Assembly: GCA_019246575.1 (NCBI GenBank)
Contig: JAFAQG010000172.1
Coordinates: 1 to 15,028 of the forward strand
Direction of reading: 5' to 3'
DNA from: Acidobacteriaceae bacterium
GTDB lineage: Bacteria > Acidobacteriota > Terriglobia > Bryobacterales > Bryobacteraceae
Length of the DNA stretch: 15,028 nt
Shown here: in pieces, positions 7,682-15,028 of the stretch
How positions within the stretch are numbered: position 1 is the stretch's first letter
Layout: the number at the start of each line of letters is the position of its first letter
Notes under the pieces: model-generated
What the model was told of the DNA's origin: nothing
Databases searched by the model: none
What the model saw: only the letters and a program-made list of their open reading frames with translations
Program-made: the position numbers and the translations under genes

Positions 7682-7699
7682 CTACAGGCAGGGTAACAT
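7682..7699 (-). CDS. Possible five-residue cysteine-containing leader ORF of the cys operon
   Basis: An ATG at 7699-7697 is followed by Leu, Pro, Cys and Leu codons and then TAG, which directly abuts the GTG of cysD in the same frame. It has a good ribosome binding site (AAAGGG, 7707-7712) seven bases upstream, better than anything in front of the GTG. It may be a leader peptide whose termination hands ribosomes to cysD, perhaps sensitive to cysteinyl-tRNA supply through its single Cys codon. The alternative is that the ATG is the true cysD start, interrupted by a nonsense mutation or sequencing error. The sequence alone cannot separate these. Confidence 0.35.
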   Translation of the reverse strand: MLPCL

Positions 7700-7790
7700 G
7701 ATTTATCCCTTTGTCGATAGAGATTAAGGGGTCCGCACGACCTGTACCTGTACTGCACGAAATACGTACATGCCGGGCGGGGTCTAGAAA
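7700..7790. promoter_or_regulatory. Divergent control region between the cys operon and treZ
   Basis: This 91-bp gap must carry the promoters for both the leftward cys operon and the rightward treZ pair. On the + strand gcacga occurs twice exactly 20 bp apart (7735-7740 and 7755-7760), and between the copies cctgta is repeated in tandem (7741-7746 and 7747-7752). Such phased repeats suggest an operator. In cys-mRNA sense, CCTTAATCTCTATCGACAAA precedes the ribosome binding site and contains a weak dyad with the GGGATAAA that follows. I could not place a convincing -35/-10 pair for either side. Confidence 0.4.
7707..7712 (-). promoter_or_regulatory. Ribosome binding site of the cys leader ORF
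   Basis: AAAGGG in mRNA sense lies seven bases before the ATG at 7699. It is the only well-spaced Shine-Dalgarno sequence near the start of the cys operon and points to the mini-ORF as the first translated frame. Confidence 0.6.
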
Positions 7791-9704
7791 TTGTTGAGCT
7801 TCGGATTGCCTGATCAAGTCGCAACGGCGCACGGCAGTTTCACGCGGCAGATGCCGGTGGGAGCAGAAGTGCTCGACCGCAGACGAGACGCACATTTCCG
7901 GGTCTGGGCTCCTTCGAAGGCGGCAGTGAGCGTTGTCTTTGAGGATGGCCGCGATCCAGTGGCTTTGGAACCGGAGGATAGCGGGTATTCTTCCGGCCTC
8001 GTACGGGATGTCGGGCCTGGAACGCTGTACCGGTACGATATCGGCGATGAGATGCCGTACCCCGATCCGGCCTCCAGGTTCCAGCCGCGGGGCCCGCATC
8101 ATTCGTCAGAAATCATAGACCCAGGGGCGTTTCGTTGGACGGATGCGAAATGGCGAGGTTGCAAGCTCCAAGGCCAAGTCATTTACGAACTCCATCTTGG
8201 AACCTTCACGCCCGAAGGAACCTGGCGATCGGCGACTGAAAAACTCCAATACCTGCGGGATACGGGTATAACGGTCATCGAAGTTATGCCGGTGGCCGAT
8301 TTCCCGGGTAAATTTGGATGGGGGTACGACGGGGTGCAGCTTTACGCGCCCGCCTCCATTTACGGCCGGCCGGACGACATGCGGGCCTTTGTAGACCGGG
8401 CTCATTCGCTCGAGATTGGGGTGATTCTGGATGTCGTTTACAACCACCTCGGTCCTGACGGAAATTACCTGTCTAAGTTTTCACCCGAGTATTTCAGCCA
8501 AGAACACAAAACCGACTGGGGGCCGGGCATCAATTTCGACGGTGCAGGCTGCGCGCCGGTGCGCGAGTTCTTTCGCGAGAACGCAGCCTACTGGATCCGT
8601 GAATTTCACCTGGACGGACTGCGTCTTGACGCGACGCAGGATATACACGATTCGTCGCAGCCGTTCATTCTTACCGAGATCGCTGCGGCTTGCCGTAGCG
8701 CCGCGGGGAACAGATCGATTCTTCTGATTGCGGAGAACGAACCGCAACGAATGGAGATGATCAAAGCGGTCGAAGATGGTGGTTATGGCCTGGACGCGCT
8801 TTGGAACGACGATTACCACCATGCAGCCATGGTCGCGCTGACGGGAAAGGCGGAGGCGTATTACAGCGATTACCGTGGCACCCCGCAAGAGTTCGTTTCG
8901 GCTGTAAAGTACGGCTATCTTTACCAGGGCCAGTGGTACCGATGGCAAAAGCAGCGGCGCGGCACTCCGACGTTCGGGACGGCGCGCGCGGCCATGGTGA
9001 ATTACATCCAAAATCACGATCAGGTAGCGAACTCGGGACACGGGCAAAGAGTCCATGAGTTGACGTCGCCAGGGAAACTGAAAGCCGTGACGGCCGTTAC
9101 GCTGCTAGGCCCTGGAACACCGATGCTCTTTCAAGGGCAGGAGTTCGCGGCCTCGAGCCCGTTCCTGTTCTTCGCGGATCACAAACCGGAGCTGGCGAAG
9201 CTGGTTAAATCCGGGCGCGAAGAATTTCTCGCCCAGTGGCCCTCATTGCGGACCCCGGAGATGAAGCAGTGTTTTGCCGATCCCGCTGCTTATGCCACCT
9301 TCGAAAAATGTAAGTTGGACTTTTCCGAGGTCGGGCAGCATGCGCATATTTACTCGCTGCATCGCGACCTGCTTCGCTTACGCCGCGAGGATGCCGTCAT
9401 TTCGCGGCAAGGCGCTGACGGTATCGATGGCGCGGTTCTTTCCGCCCAATGCTTCGCCATTCGGTTTTTCTCTCCTGGTTTTCAACACGACCGCCTGCTA
9501 CTGGTTAATCTAGGAACAGAGTTGGAGTTCAATCCCGCTCCGGAACCCTTGCTAGCTCCCCCGCTTTCGACTGAATGGGCAAAGTTGTGGTCCAGCGAAG
9601 ACCCGCAATACGGCGGCTGCGGCACCCCGCCCCTCGATACAGAAGAGAACTGGCGAATCCCTGGCGAGGCCGCAGTGTTGCTGCATCCTGTCCCCGCAAA
9701 TTAG
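7791..9704 (+). CDS. treZ: Malto-oligosyltrehalose trehalohydrolase (TreZ)
   Basis: TreZ (GH13 family) cuts trehalose off the end of maltooligosyl-trehalose made by TreY from glycogen or maltodextrin. The N-terminal beta domain ends near residue 125 after the FRVWAP motif (36-41). The GH13 barrel follows with LHLGTFTPEGTW (134-145), ILDVVYNHLGPDGNYL (212-227), GLRLDATQD with nucleophile Asp280, LLIAENE with acid/base Glu315, and NHDQVANSGHG with Asp410. The 637-residue length is slightly above the usual 580-600. The start is uncertain: the frame opens with tandem TTG codons at 7791 and 7794, another TTG lies at 7806, and an ATG lies at 7851 just before PVGAEVL. Homologues usually have several residues before the MP(F/V)GAE motif, which favours an upstream start. 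The gene lies 25 bp ahead of the debranching enzyme and is divergent from cysD. Confidence 0.92.
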   Translation: MLSFGLPDQVATAHGSFTRQMPVGAEVLDRRRDAHFRVWAPSKAAVSVVFEDGRDPVALEPEDSGYSSGLVRDVGPGTLYRYDIGDEMPYPDPASRFQPRGPHHSSEIIDPGAFRWTDAKWRGCKLQGQVIYELHLGTFTPEGTWRSATEKLQYLRDTGITVIEVMPVADFPGKFGWGYDGVQLYAPASIYGRPDDMRAFVDRAHSLEIGVILDVVYNHLGPDGNYLSKFSPEYFSQEHKTDWGPGINFDGAGCAPVREFFRENAAYWIREFHLDGLRLDATQDIHDSSQPFILTEIAAACRSAAGNRSILLIAENEPQRMEMIKAVEDGGYGLDALWNDDYHHAAMVALTGKAEAYYSDYRGTPQEFVSAVKYGYLYQGQWYRWQKQRRGTPTFGTARAAMVNYIQNHDQVANSGHGQRVHELTSPGKLKAVTAVTLLGPGTPMLFQGQEFAASSPFLFFADHKPELAKLVKSGREEFLAQWPSLRTPEMKQCFADPAAYATFEKCKLDFSEVGQHAHIYSLHRDLLRLRREDAVISRQGADGIDGAVLSAQCFAIRFFSPGFQHDRLLLVNLGTELEFNPAPEPLLAPPLSTEWAKLWSSEDPQYGGCGTPPLDTEENWRIPGEAAVLLHPVPAN

Positions 9705-9729
9705 TAAATCCTTTCTTCGGCAGAATTGA

Positions 9730-11820
9730 ATGAACCGAATTTTTCGACATGAGTCGAATACGCCACTTACGCAAGACGATCTTCGAAACCTGACTGAGAC
9801 CGAATGGCTGGTGACCAACGGTCTGGGCGGGTATGCATCGGGAACGATCGGCGGCACCCTGACACGAGTGTTTCACGGTTATCTGATCGCGGCCCTTCCG
9901 TCACCTTTGGGACGGACAATGATGCTAAACGACATACTCGAGCATGTCGTACTGGCGGATGGCCGCACGGTTCAATTGAACGGTGAACGAACAGCCAAGG
10001 GCGAGTATTCAGGCGGCTCGCAATTTCTTACGGCCTTCGAGCTCGAGGGAGGGCTTCCGGTATGGATATACGAGCTCGGAGGCGTCACGCTCGAAAAGCG
10101 GCTCGTTATCCCGCACCACCAGAACACGACCTATATCAATTACCGGATCACCACGGGCGGCGGCCCTCTGAAGCTGGAACTACGGCCCGCCGTAAATATG
10201 CGCGGGCATGAAGCTCCGGTCAATACGCCGGTCGAACCATATACTCTAACGGTACGAGATCACAATTATGAACTAGCAAAGAGCTCGGGCGATATTCCGC
10301 CTCTGCGCATGGTCGTTTTGGGGAAATCGGCTAACTTCTCGATTGATTGCTTAACTATTGAGGATGTTATCTACAGCCTCGAGAAAAGCCGGGGTTACAC
10401 GTACCAGGGCAACTTGTGGAGTCCCGGATATTTTTCGATTGAGATCGATGCTCGAGAAAGTGCAACTCTGATTGCGTCAACTGAATCGTGGGACGTAATC
10501 GACGCCCTCGGTCCCTCGCAGGCGTGGGATGCGGAGCAGGATCGGAAACGCCGGCTGCTGCTCGAGGCCCATCCTACGCTGTCCGAGGAAACGTGCAAAG
10601 AACTAATTTGGGCGGCTGACCAGTTCATCTTCACTCCTGTAGGCAGGCAGCAGGATGCAGCTCGAGCGCACGCTGCCGGCGATGAGATTCGAAGTATTGT
10701 TGCCGGTTACCATTGGTTCACGGACTGGGGTCGCGACACCATGATTAGCCTCGAAGGCCTGACCTTAGTTACAGGCCGGCAGATCGAAGCAAGTTACATT
10801 CTGCGTACTTTTGCACATTACATGCGGGACGGCTTAATTCCTAACATGTTTCCGGAAGGAAAGACCAGCGGTCTGTATCATACTGCGGATGCAACGCTTT
10901 GGTTTTTTCACGCGCTGAGCCGTTATGTGGAGGCGACGAATGACGGTCACTTGCTCAGTCACATTTTGCCTCGGCTGCTCGACATCGTGGGCCATCATCT
11001 CCGCGGAACATTGTTCAACATCCACGTCGACCATAAGGACGGCCTATTAGTTCAGGGGCAGGATGGGTACCAACTTACTTGGATGGATGCCAAGGTCGAC
11101 GGCTGGGTGGTAACTCCGCGCCGCGGTAAAGCTGTCGAGATCAATGCGCTGTGGTACAACGCTCTGTGCCTGCTTGAAGGCTGGTTGCGCGATGCAAACC
11201 GGACGGACGAAGCAAACGGCATCGCGGCACACGCAGCGCGTTGCCGCGAATCGTTCAATAAGCGCTTCTGGTACGAGCAGGGCGGTTACCTATACGACGT
11301 TGTTGACACCGAAGGCGGAGGCGACGATCCGTCGTGCCGTCCGAACCAGTTGTTTTCTTTTTCGTTGCAGCATCCTGTCCTGGACGAATCGCGGTGGGCA
11401 TCGGTACTGCGCGTCGTAAAAGACCGGCTCTTGACACCTGTCGGCCTTCGTTCTCTGGCGCCCGGGGAAAAGGATTACAAGCCGCGTTATGATGGCGACC
11501 TTCGCTCGCGTGACGCTGCGTATCATCAGGGCACTGTGTGGGCGTGGCTCATCGGCCCGTTTATCGACGCGTGGTTGAGGTGTTATCCGGATGACGTGAG
11601 CGGCGCACGCGCATTTCTCGAGGGGTTCCGGTCGGCAACGCACGCGGCCTGTGCAGGGTCAATCAGCGAGATTTTCGATGCCGAGCCGCCGTTCACTCCG
11701 CGCGGTTGCTGCGCCCAGGCCTGGAGCGTGGCGGAGGTATTGCGCTGTTTTGTAAAAACGGCTGCGCTTGCGGAAGCGGCTGAACAGCGCCCCGACATGG
11801 CGGGCGCGACTGCGGTTTAA
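9730..11820 (+). CDS. Amylo-alpha-1,6-glucosidase / glycogen debranching enzyme (GH133)
   Basis: This 696-residue protein has the two-part layout of bacterial GH133 debranching enzymes. The N-terminal beta domain begins with EWLVTNGLGGYASGTIGG (25-42). The C-terminal (alpha/alpha)6 barrel carries WFTDWGRDTMISLEGL (329-344), LTWMDAK (449-455), PRRGKAVEINALWYNAL (463-479) and YHQGTVWAWLIGPF (598-611). The family removes alpha-1,6-linked glucose from branched glycogen after the outer chains have been shortened. It probably shares a transcript with treZ, so the pair may funnel glycogen toward trehalose and glucose. The ATG at 9730 starts two dozen residues ahead of the first motif, as expected for the family; the ribosome binding site is weak. 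The gene ends 13 bp from the converging FUSC gene. Confidence 0.92.
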   Translation: MNRIFRHESNTPLTQDDLRNLTETEWLVTNGLGGYASGTIGGTLTRVFHGYLIAALPSPLGRTMMLNDILEHVVLADGRTVQLNGERTAKGEYSGGSQFLTAFELEGGLPVWIYELGGVTLEKRLVIPHHQNTTYINYRITTGGGPLKLELRPAVNMRGHEAPVNTPVEPYTLTVRDHNYELAKSSGDIPPLRMVVLGKSANFSIDCLTIEDVIYSLEKSRGYTYQGNLWSPGYFSIEIDARESATLIASTESWDVIDALGPSQAWDAEQDRKRRLLLEAHPTLSEETCKELIWAADQFIFTPVGRQQDAARAHAAGDEIRSIVAGYHWFTDWGRDTMISLEGLTLVTGRQIEASYILRTFAHYMRDGLIPNMFPEGKTSGLYHTADATLWFFHALSRYVEATNDGHLLSHILPRLLDIVGHHLRGTLFNIHVDHKDGLLVQGQDGYQLTWMDAKVDGWVVTPRRGKAVEINALWYNALCLLEGWLRDANRTDEANGIAAHAARCRESFNKRFWYEQGGYLYDVVDTEGGGDDPSCRPNQLFSFSLQHPVLDESRWASVLRVVKDRLLTPVGLRSLAPGEKDYKPRYDGDLRSRDAAYHQGTVWAWLIGPFIDAWLRCYPDDVSGARAFLEGFRSATHAACAGSISEIFDAEPPFTPRGCCAQAWSVAEVLRCFVKTAALAEAAEQRPDMAGATAV

Positions 11821-11833
11821 AGCGCACGCCTCT

Positions 11834-14008
11834 TCATCGAGCGGCGGCTGCCTCGTGCGCCGGCATAGCCACAGGTTGCGCTACATAGCGCATCACCTGT
11901 TCACGTAAAGTATTCAAGCCAGTCGTGACTCGGTCCGTCTCCACGAGCACGAGTTCGGGATTGGGCGAGAACTGATCTCGTGCCTCAACCAGACGCCGGT
12001 GATCCTGGCGCAATTTCGGCAAAATCTCGAACGCCGCGTGCGAGCCTCGCAGCGCTTGTGCCAGGAAATAGAGAGTGAAATCGACGTCCTTAGCGAAGGT
12101 GCGAAACGCTTCCGGGACTCTCTGGGCCTGTCCATGAATCAACGCCGCTTCGAGCGCCATGATGGCATGCACCAGTGCGTGCGAACTGGCGAGCATCGAG
12201 GTAAGCAGGGCCAGTTGCTCAGGCGATGTGCCGGGTTCCGAGCTCAGGCGATCGACGGATGCTTCGGCATTTGAACGCGCGCGCCGCCATGCGCCCCGTA
12301 CGCCGTCGAGTTCGTCTTCTCTGGTGATTGCGTCTATCCCAAAGCGGTCTGCGACGGCGCGAAAATAGTCGCGGCAGCGATCAATCACGTCGGCCATAAC
12401 GTCCGAGACGTGGGTTCGCTCCCAGGTCGGCCAAAGCGCATAGGCAATGAGCGCGAAGATACCTCCTGCGGCTGTGTTCATTGCGCGCTCGGCTACCACT
12501 TCTTTCGGGGAAATTCCAGTCGCCGCGATCAGAAACACGATGAGGCCGCTTACCGCCACGGTGAAAACGCCGTAGTTTGCCGGACCGACGCTTCTGAGCA
12601 TGAAGGTGAAGGCGCCGACAAGGACGGCCTGTGTCAACGCAACCGCGGAGACAGGAAACAGATGGTACAACACGGTCGCGAGCAACAGGCCTGCAAACGT
12701 TCCTGCCAGACGTAAGATCCCGCGGCTGAAGGTAGTTGCGAAGTCGGGCTTCAGCACTACTGCAATCGTCATTGGAATCCAGTACGAACGCTGCCAGGAA
12801 ATCATTCGACCGATACCATCGCCCAAAGCGACGCACACGGCCAGACGAATGGCATGCCGGCAGACCGGCGTCCGAGGGTCAAGGTTGGCACGCAGCGTAC
12901 CGATCCAGCTGCGCACTTCGAGCCGCCACGGATGCGATGCTGCCTGATGCTCGAACACGTCGCACATACTTGAGTGCTCCGCCAACCGGAGCACGGAGCG
13001 AAGCTGGCCCGCGAGCACGTCCATGGCGGCGAACATCTCGGTCGCGAACGGTGCAGCTGAGTCGCGAGTTGCCGCGTTCACCTCTTTCAAAAACGTTTCG
13101 AGTTTCTGCGCGAGTACCGCGTCCTCAATCCTCGCTTGATTCGATAGCAGCGCCGCACTCACAGCGGCAGTAACTCTTCCTGCCTGCAGTAACAGCCGAT
13201 CAATCGCGGCAATGTACGCGTCCGTCGGATCTCGCTGCCTCCGCTGCTCGTGATAGAGTTCGGACCTCAGGCGGTTGAGCACGTACGCGGATAGCCGGAT
13301 ACGGTCCGCTTGATCGTACAGCATACGATAGCGTTCGCTTTCAATGCTGTGATCGCGGCCGAGAGCGTTTAGTGTTTCTTGCATCTGCGGGCTGGGGCTG
13401 CTCAGCGGTGTTGAAAGCGGATCGGCCGATGAGGGATCCAGTTCGTTTGAGAGCCCGGCATAAACCTTGCCGATTGCGACACGCTCGGGCGCATCCGGGC
13501 GGAGCGGCCAAAACACGAGAGCCGATAGCATCTGCATCAAGCCACCGCTGATCGCGAGCAGACTGGCAGCCAGCGCGCCCTTTGCATCCATCGCTCCGCG
13601 AGCGCCGAACACGATGCAGATTACAAGCGTGTTCAACCCGAGGTCGCCTGCCCTGGTGCTTACGGATACCAGCATGCCGGCGCCAAAGGCCCATACCACA
13701 GCCGCCAGGACCGCCAGCCAGCTTGTCCGCCCCGTTACGGATCCGATGAAAACGGCTATGCCGCCGAGAAGCGTCCAAGCGAGCATTCTGCGGGCCCGCT
13801 GTGCGTATGGATCCCGGCCATCCGAGTAGGAAACGTTCAACGCTCCGGTGCTGATGGCTACGCCCGCGAGCGGGTGGCGCAATGCCATTGCGATGCCGAG
13901 TGGAAGCGCAACGGCAAGCGTATTTCGAAGCGCCATCCATGCGTTGATCTTGCTTTTGTCAACGCGCGTAATGATGCGCCAGAGCGCCTGGAGTGTGGTT
14001 CCGTTCAA
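11834..14008 (-). CDS. FUSC family inner-membrane protein (aromatic acid exporter / YccS-like)
   Basis: The 724-residue protein has the repeated layout of FUSC transporters. A first hydrophobic block of about six helices (27-168) is followed by a largely helical cytoplasmic region (175-380), then a second block (383-527) with RSYWIPMTIAVVLKPDFATTFSRG (407-430, shown here by its ends Arg407 and Gly430) and GTFAGLLLATVLYHLFPV. This second block is the FUSC signature region. A helical C-terminal domain (about 530-710) completes it. Relatives include E. coli AaeB, an exporter of hydroxylated aromatic acids, and YccS; no membrane fusion partner of the AaeA type is next to it, so substrate and export are inferred from family only. 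The start is uncertain: TTG at 14008 has only a weak AAGAAAA ahead of it, and ATG at 13936 (residue 25) begins right before the first helix. It is divergent from the sigma factor gene. Confidence 0.85.
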   Translation of the reverse strand: MNGTTLQALWRIITRVDKSKINAWMALRNTLAVALPLGIAMALRHPLAGVAISTGALNVSYSDGRDPYAQRARRMLAWTLLGGIAVFIGSVTGRTSWLAVLAAVVWAFGAGMLVSVSTRAGDLGLNTLVICIVFGARGAMDAKGALAASLLAISGGLMQMLSALVFWPLRPDAPERVAIGKVYAGLSNELDPSSADPLSTPLSSPSPQMQETLNALGRDHSIESERYRMLYDQADRIRLSAYVLNRLRSELYHEQRRQRDPTDAYIAAIDRLLLQAGRVTAAVSAALLSNQARIEDAVLAQKLETFLKEVNAATRDSAAPFATEMFAAMDVLAGQLRSVLRLAEHSSMCDVFEHQAASHPWRLEVRSWIGTLRANLDPRTPVCRHAIRLAVCVALGDGIGRMISWQRSYWIPMTIAVVLKPDFATTFSRGILRLAGTFAGLLLATVLYHLFPVSAVALTQAVLVGAFTFMLRSVGPANYGVFTVAVSGLIVFLIAATGISPKEVVAERAMNTAAGGIFALIAYALWPTWERTHVSDVMADVIDRCRDYFRAVADRFGIDAITREDELDGVRGAWRRARSNAEASVDRLSSEPGTSPEQLALLTSMLASSHALVHAIMALEAALIHGQAQRVPEAFRTFAKDVDFTLYFLAQALRGSHAAFEILPKLRQDHRRLVEARDQFSPNPELVLVETDRVTTGLNTLREQVMRYVAQPVAMPAHEAAAAR

Positions 14009-14164
14009 TTTTCTTGTTCGACGCGTCCGGGGCGTTGTTGCTTCCGGTAAACTGGCTACTCGCCCCCGGGGTTGAGACCGCCTGCACTCTCAGCATATAG
14101 CTTGTTGGGCAATTCGCTGTTAGACATGCTTCCACAGTGAATCTTGGGGTTTAATAGGCGTCCC

Positions 14165-14236
14165 ATGCAAAAGCGGGTCAAGAAAATGGAAGAAAACCGT
14201 TTCATGTTCCGTCTGAATCGCTGGTGGTCAACCTGA
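14165..14236 (+). CDS. Possible small basic ORF overlapping the sigma factor start
   Basis: This 23-codon frame begins at ATG 14165, six bases after an AGG that could act as ribosome binding site, and ends at TGA 14234-14236. It encodes a basic peptide starting MQKRVKKMEENRF and ending in RWWST. Its end overlaps the GTG start of the sigma factor (14224) by 13 bases in a different frame. Because the sigma GTG lacks a Shine-Dalgarno sequence, this ORF may serve for translational coupling. It could also be chance; short ORFs of this size are common. Confidence 0.25.
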   Translation: MQKRVKKMEENRFMFRLNRWWST

Positions 14237-14796
14237 GCGCTCGTGAGCTCAGCACCGAAGTGATCGAGGCTTGCCGGTCGGGCGACCGGGACGCCTTTCG
14301 TACACTCTACGAATCCTATAAAGATCGCGTGTATTCGATTGCACTGTATTTCTTTCACGGCGACGCTGTTGCAGCCGGCGATGTTACGCAGCAGGTTTTT
14401 CTCAAACTGATCGCGTCCGTGCGTCAGTTTCGCGGCGATGCAGACTTCTCCACCTGGTTGTACCGGCTAGTTGTAAATGCGTGTCTTGACGCACGCAGGA
14501 GTTATCACGGCCGCCCAGCGTCTATTGAACGCTCCCATATTGAAGCATTCGCGGCGACCGAATCTCACGAGCACGATTATGCACGCAACGAGATCGCCAA
14601 GTGCGTACGTGCTGCCGTATCAGCTTTGCCTCCAAAGTTCCGAGTCGCGATCCTGCTGCGGTATTTCGAAGACCTTTCGTACGAACAGATGGCCAAAGCT
14701 CTCGGGTGCTCATTAGGCACGGTGGCTTCCAGGTTGAACCGCGGGCACAGATTCCTGGCCGAGCGTCTGAAGACGGTGATCGGGAAAGCGCAGTAG
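14224..14796 (+). CDS. ECF-type RNA polymerase sigma factor (sigma-70 family)
   Basis: This 190-residue protein has the two domains of extracytoplasmic-function sigma factors. Region 2 spans about 23-93 (DAFRTLYESYKDRVYSIAL, then VTQQVFLKL and FSTWLYRLVVNACLDARR). Region 4 spans about 128-182 with the helix-turn-helix LSYEQMAKALGCSLGTVASR (151-170). No region 1 or 3 and no extra C-terminal domain is present. The GTG at 14224 gives the standard N-terminus (EVIEACRSGDRDAF), but no ribosome binding site precedes it and a small ORF overlaps it. Two bases after its stop, an anti-sigma factor gene begins, so its activity is probably held off by that partner until a signal arrives. The target promoters cannot be told from this window. 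Confidence 0.93.
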   Translation: MVNLSARELSTEVIEACRSGDRDAFRTLYESYKDRVYSIALYFFHGDAVAAGDVTQQVFLKLIASVRQFRGDADFSTWLYRLVVNACLDARRSYHGRPASIERSHIEAFAATESHEHDYARNEIAKCVRAAVSALPPKFRVAILLRYFEDLSYEQMAKALGCSLGTVASRLNRGHRFLAERLKTVIGKAQ

Positions 14797-14798
14797 AG

Positions 14799-15028
14799 AT
14801 GTTTTCGAGACACGTTTCCCGCTACATTCCGGCTTACCTCGACGGCCAACTCGCGGAAGCCGACGCGCGTCGAACCGAGCTCCACCTAAACACGTGTGCG
14901 CGTTGCCGGACTGAGTGCGACGAGGTGAAGCGCGGGAGGGACCTTCTGCTGCATGTTCCCCCTATTGAGGCGCCCGCGTCGATATGGTCGTCCATCGAAC
15001 GAGTACTCGAGCAGAGTGGGTCGGGAAC
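14799..15028 (+). CDS. Anti-sigma factor with zinc-finger (zf-HC2) N-terminal domain, partial
   Basis: The frame opens at ATG 14799, two bases after the sigma factor stop, and stays open to the window edge, giving 76 codons. The product begins MFSRHVSRYIPAYLDGQLAE and contains the zinc-binding HxxxCxxC motif (His29, Cys33, Cys36), which defines ZAS-type anti-sigma domains that clamp ECF sigma factors. Position and spacing mark it as the cognate regulator of the preceding sigma factor. A membrane helix and sensor domain would be expected beyond the edge but cannot be seen. The 3' end is missing because of the window boundary, not because the gene is broken. Confidence 0.88.
   Translation, partial: MFSRHVSRYIPAYLDGQLAEADARRTELHLNTCARCRTECDEVKRGRDLLLHVPPIEAPASIWSSIERVLEQSGSG

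Noticed and set aside
6827..7696. Open frame of 289 codons on the + strand, antisense to cysD
   Set aside because: It mirrors the cysD codons, shows no domain motif, and has no ribosome binding site.
14060..14080. CCCCCGGGG palindrome in the FUSC/sigma intergenic region as an operator
   Set aside because: It is short, GC-only and expected by chance in this composition; no second copy is seen nearby.
1..15028. Mobile element, CRISPR array, defence system or secondary-metabolite cluster
   Set aside because: No transposase, integrase, long inverted or regularly spaced repeats, or biosynthetic or defence domains were found; the genes are chromosomal metabolism and regulation.

Overview
The window carries eleven well-supported protein genes plus the start of a twelfth that runs off the right edge. 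It is moderately GC-rich, gene-dense and uses many GTG/TTG starts. No rRNA, tRNA, insertion sequence, integrase, phage gene or CRISPR array is visible. Gene content (a cysD-cysN-cysH-TauE sulfate operon with a cysN carrying an APS-kinase-like tail, a treZ plus GH133 debranching pair, a FUSC membrane protein, an ECF sigma factor with its anti-sigma factor) suggests a free-living Gram-negative heterotroph. Acidobacteriota would fit, but this is inference without a marker gene.

Layout. 121-774 (+): class I glutamine amidotransferase-like peptidase C26 protein. 817-2103 (+): exported SGNH/GDSL hydrolase. 2144-3481 (-): membrane-anchored J-domain protein with four paired cysteines and a conserved-looking C-terminal domain. 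3595-7699 (-): sulfate assimilation operon read right to left, with a possible five-codon leader ORF (7682-7699), cysD, cysN, cysH and a TauE/SafE permease. Its junctions are tight: TGATG overlap, 7 bp gap, 1 bp gap. 7791-11820 (+): treZ and a GH133 glycogen debranching enzyme, 25 bp apart. 11834-14008 (-): large FUSC protein. 14224-15028 (+): ECF sigma factor and the first 76 codons of a zinc-binding anti-sigma factor.

How the genes work together. CysD and CysN activate sulfate to APS. CysH has the two cysteine pairs of [4Fe-4S] APS reductases and should reduce APS to sulfite directly, so no APS kinase is needed. In keeping with this, the C-terminal tail of CysN looks like an APS kinase domain that has lost its P-loop and middle section. 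The TauE/SafE protein is placed to move sulfate or sulfite across the inner membrane. TreZ and the GH133 enzyme act on glycogen or malto-oligosaccharides. TreY, the usual partner of TreZ, is not here. The sigma/anti-sigma pair probably responds to an envelope signal.

Most of the window is ordinary metabolism. The points most worth a second look are the decayed kinase domain in CysN, the Met-Leu-Pro-Cys-Leu leader ORF ending exactly at the GTG of cysD, the J-domain/cysteine/membrane/C-terminal-domain architecture, and the small basic ORF overlapping the sigma factor start.
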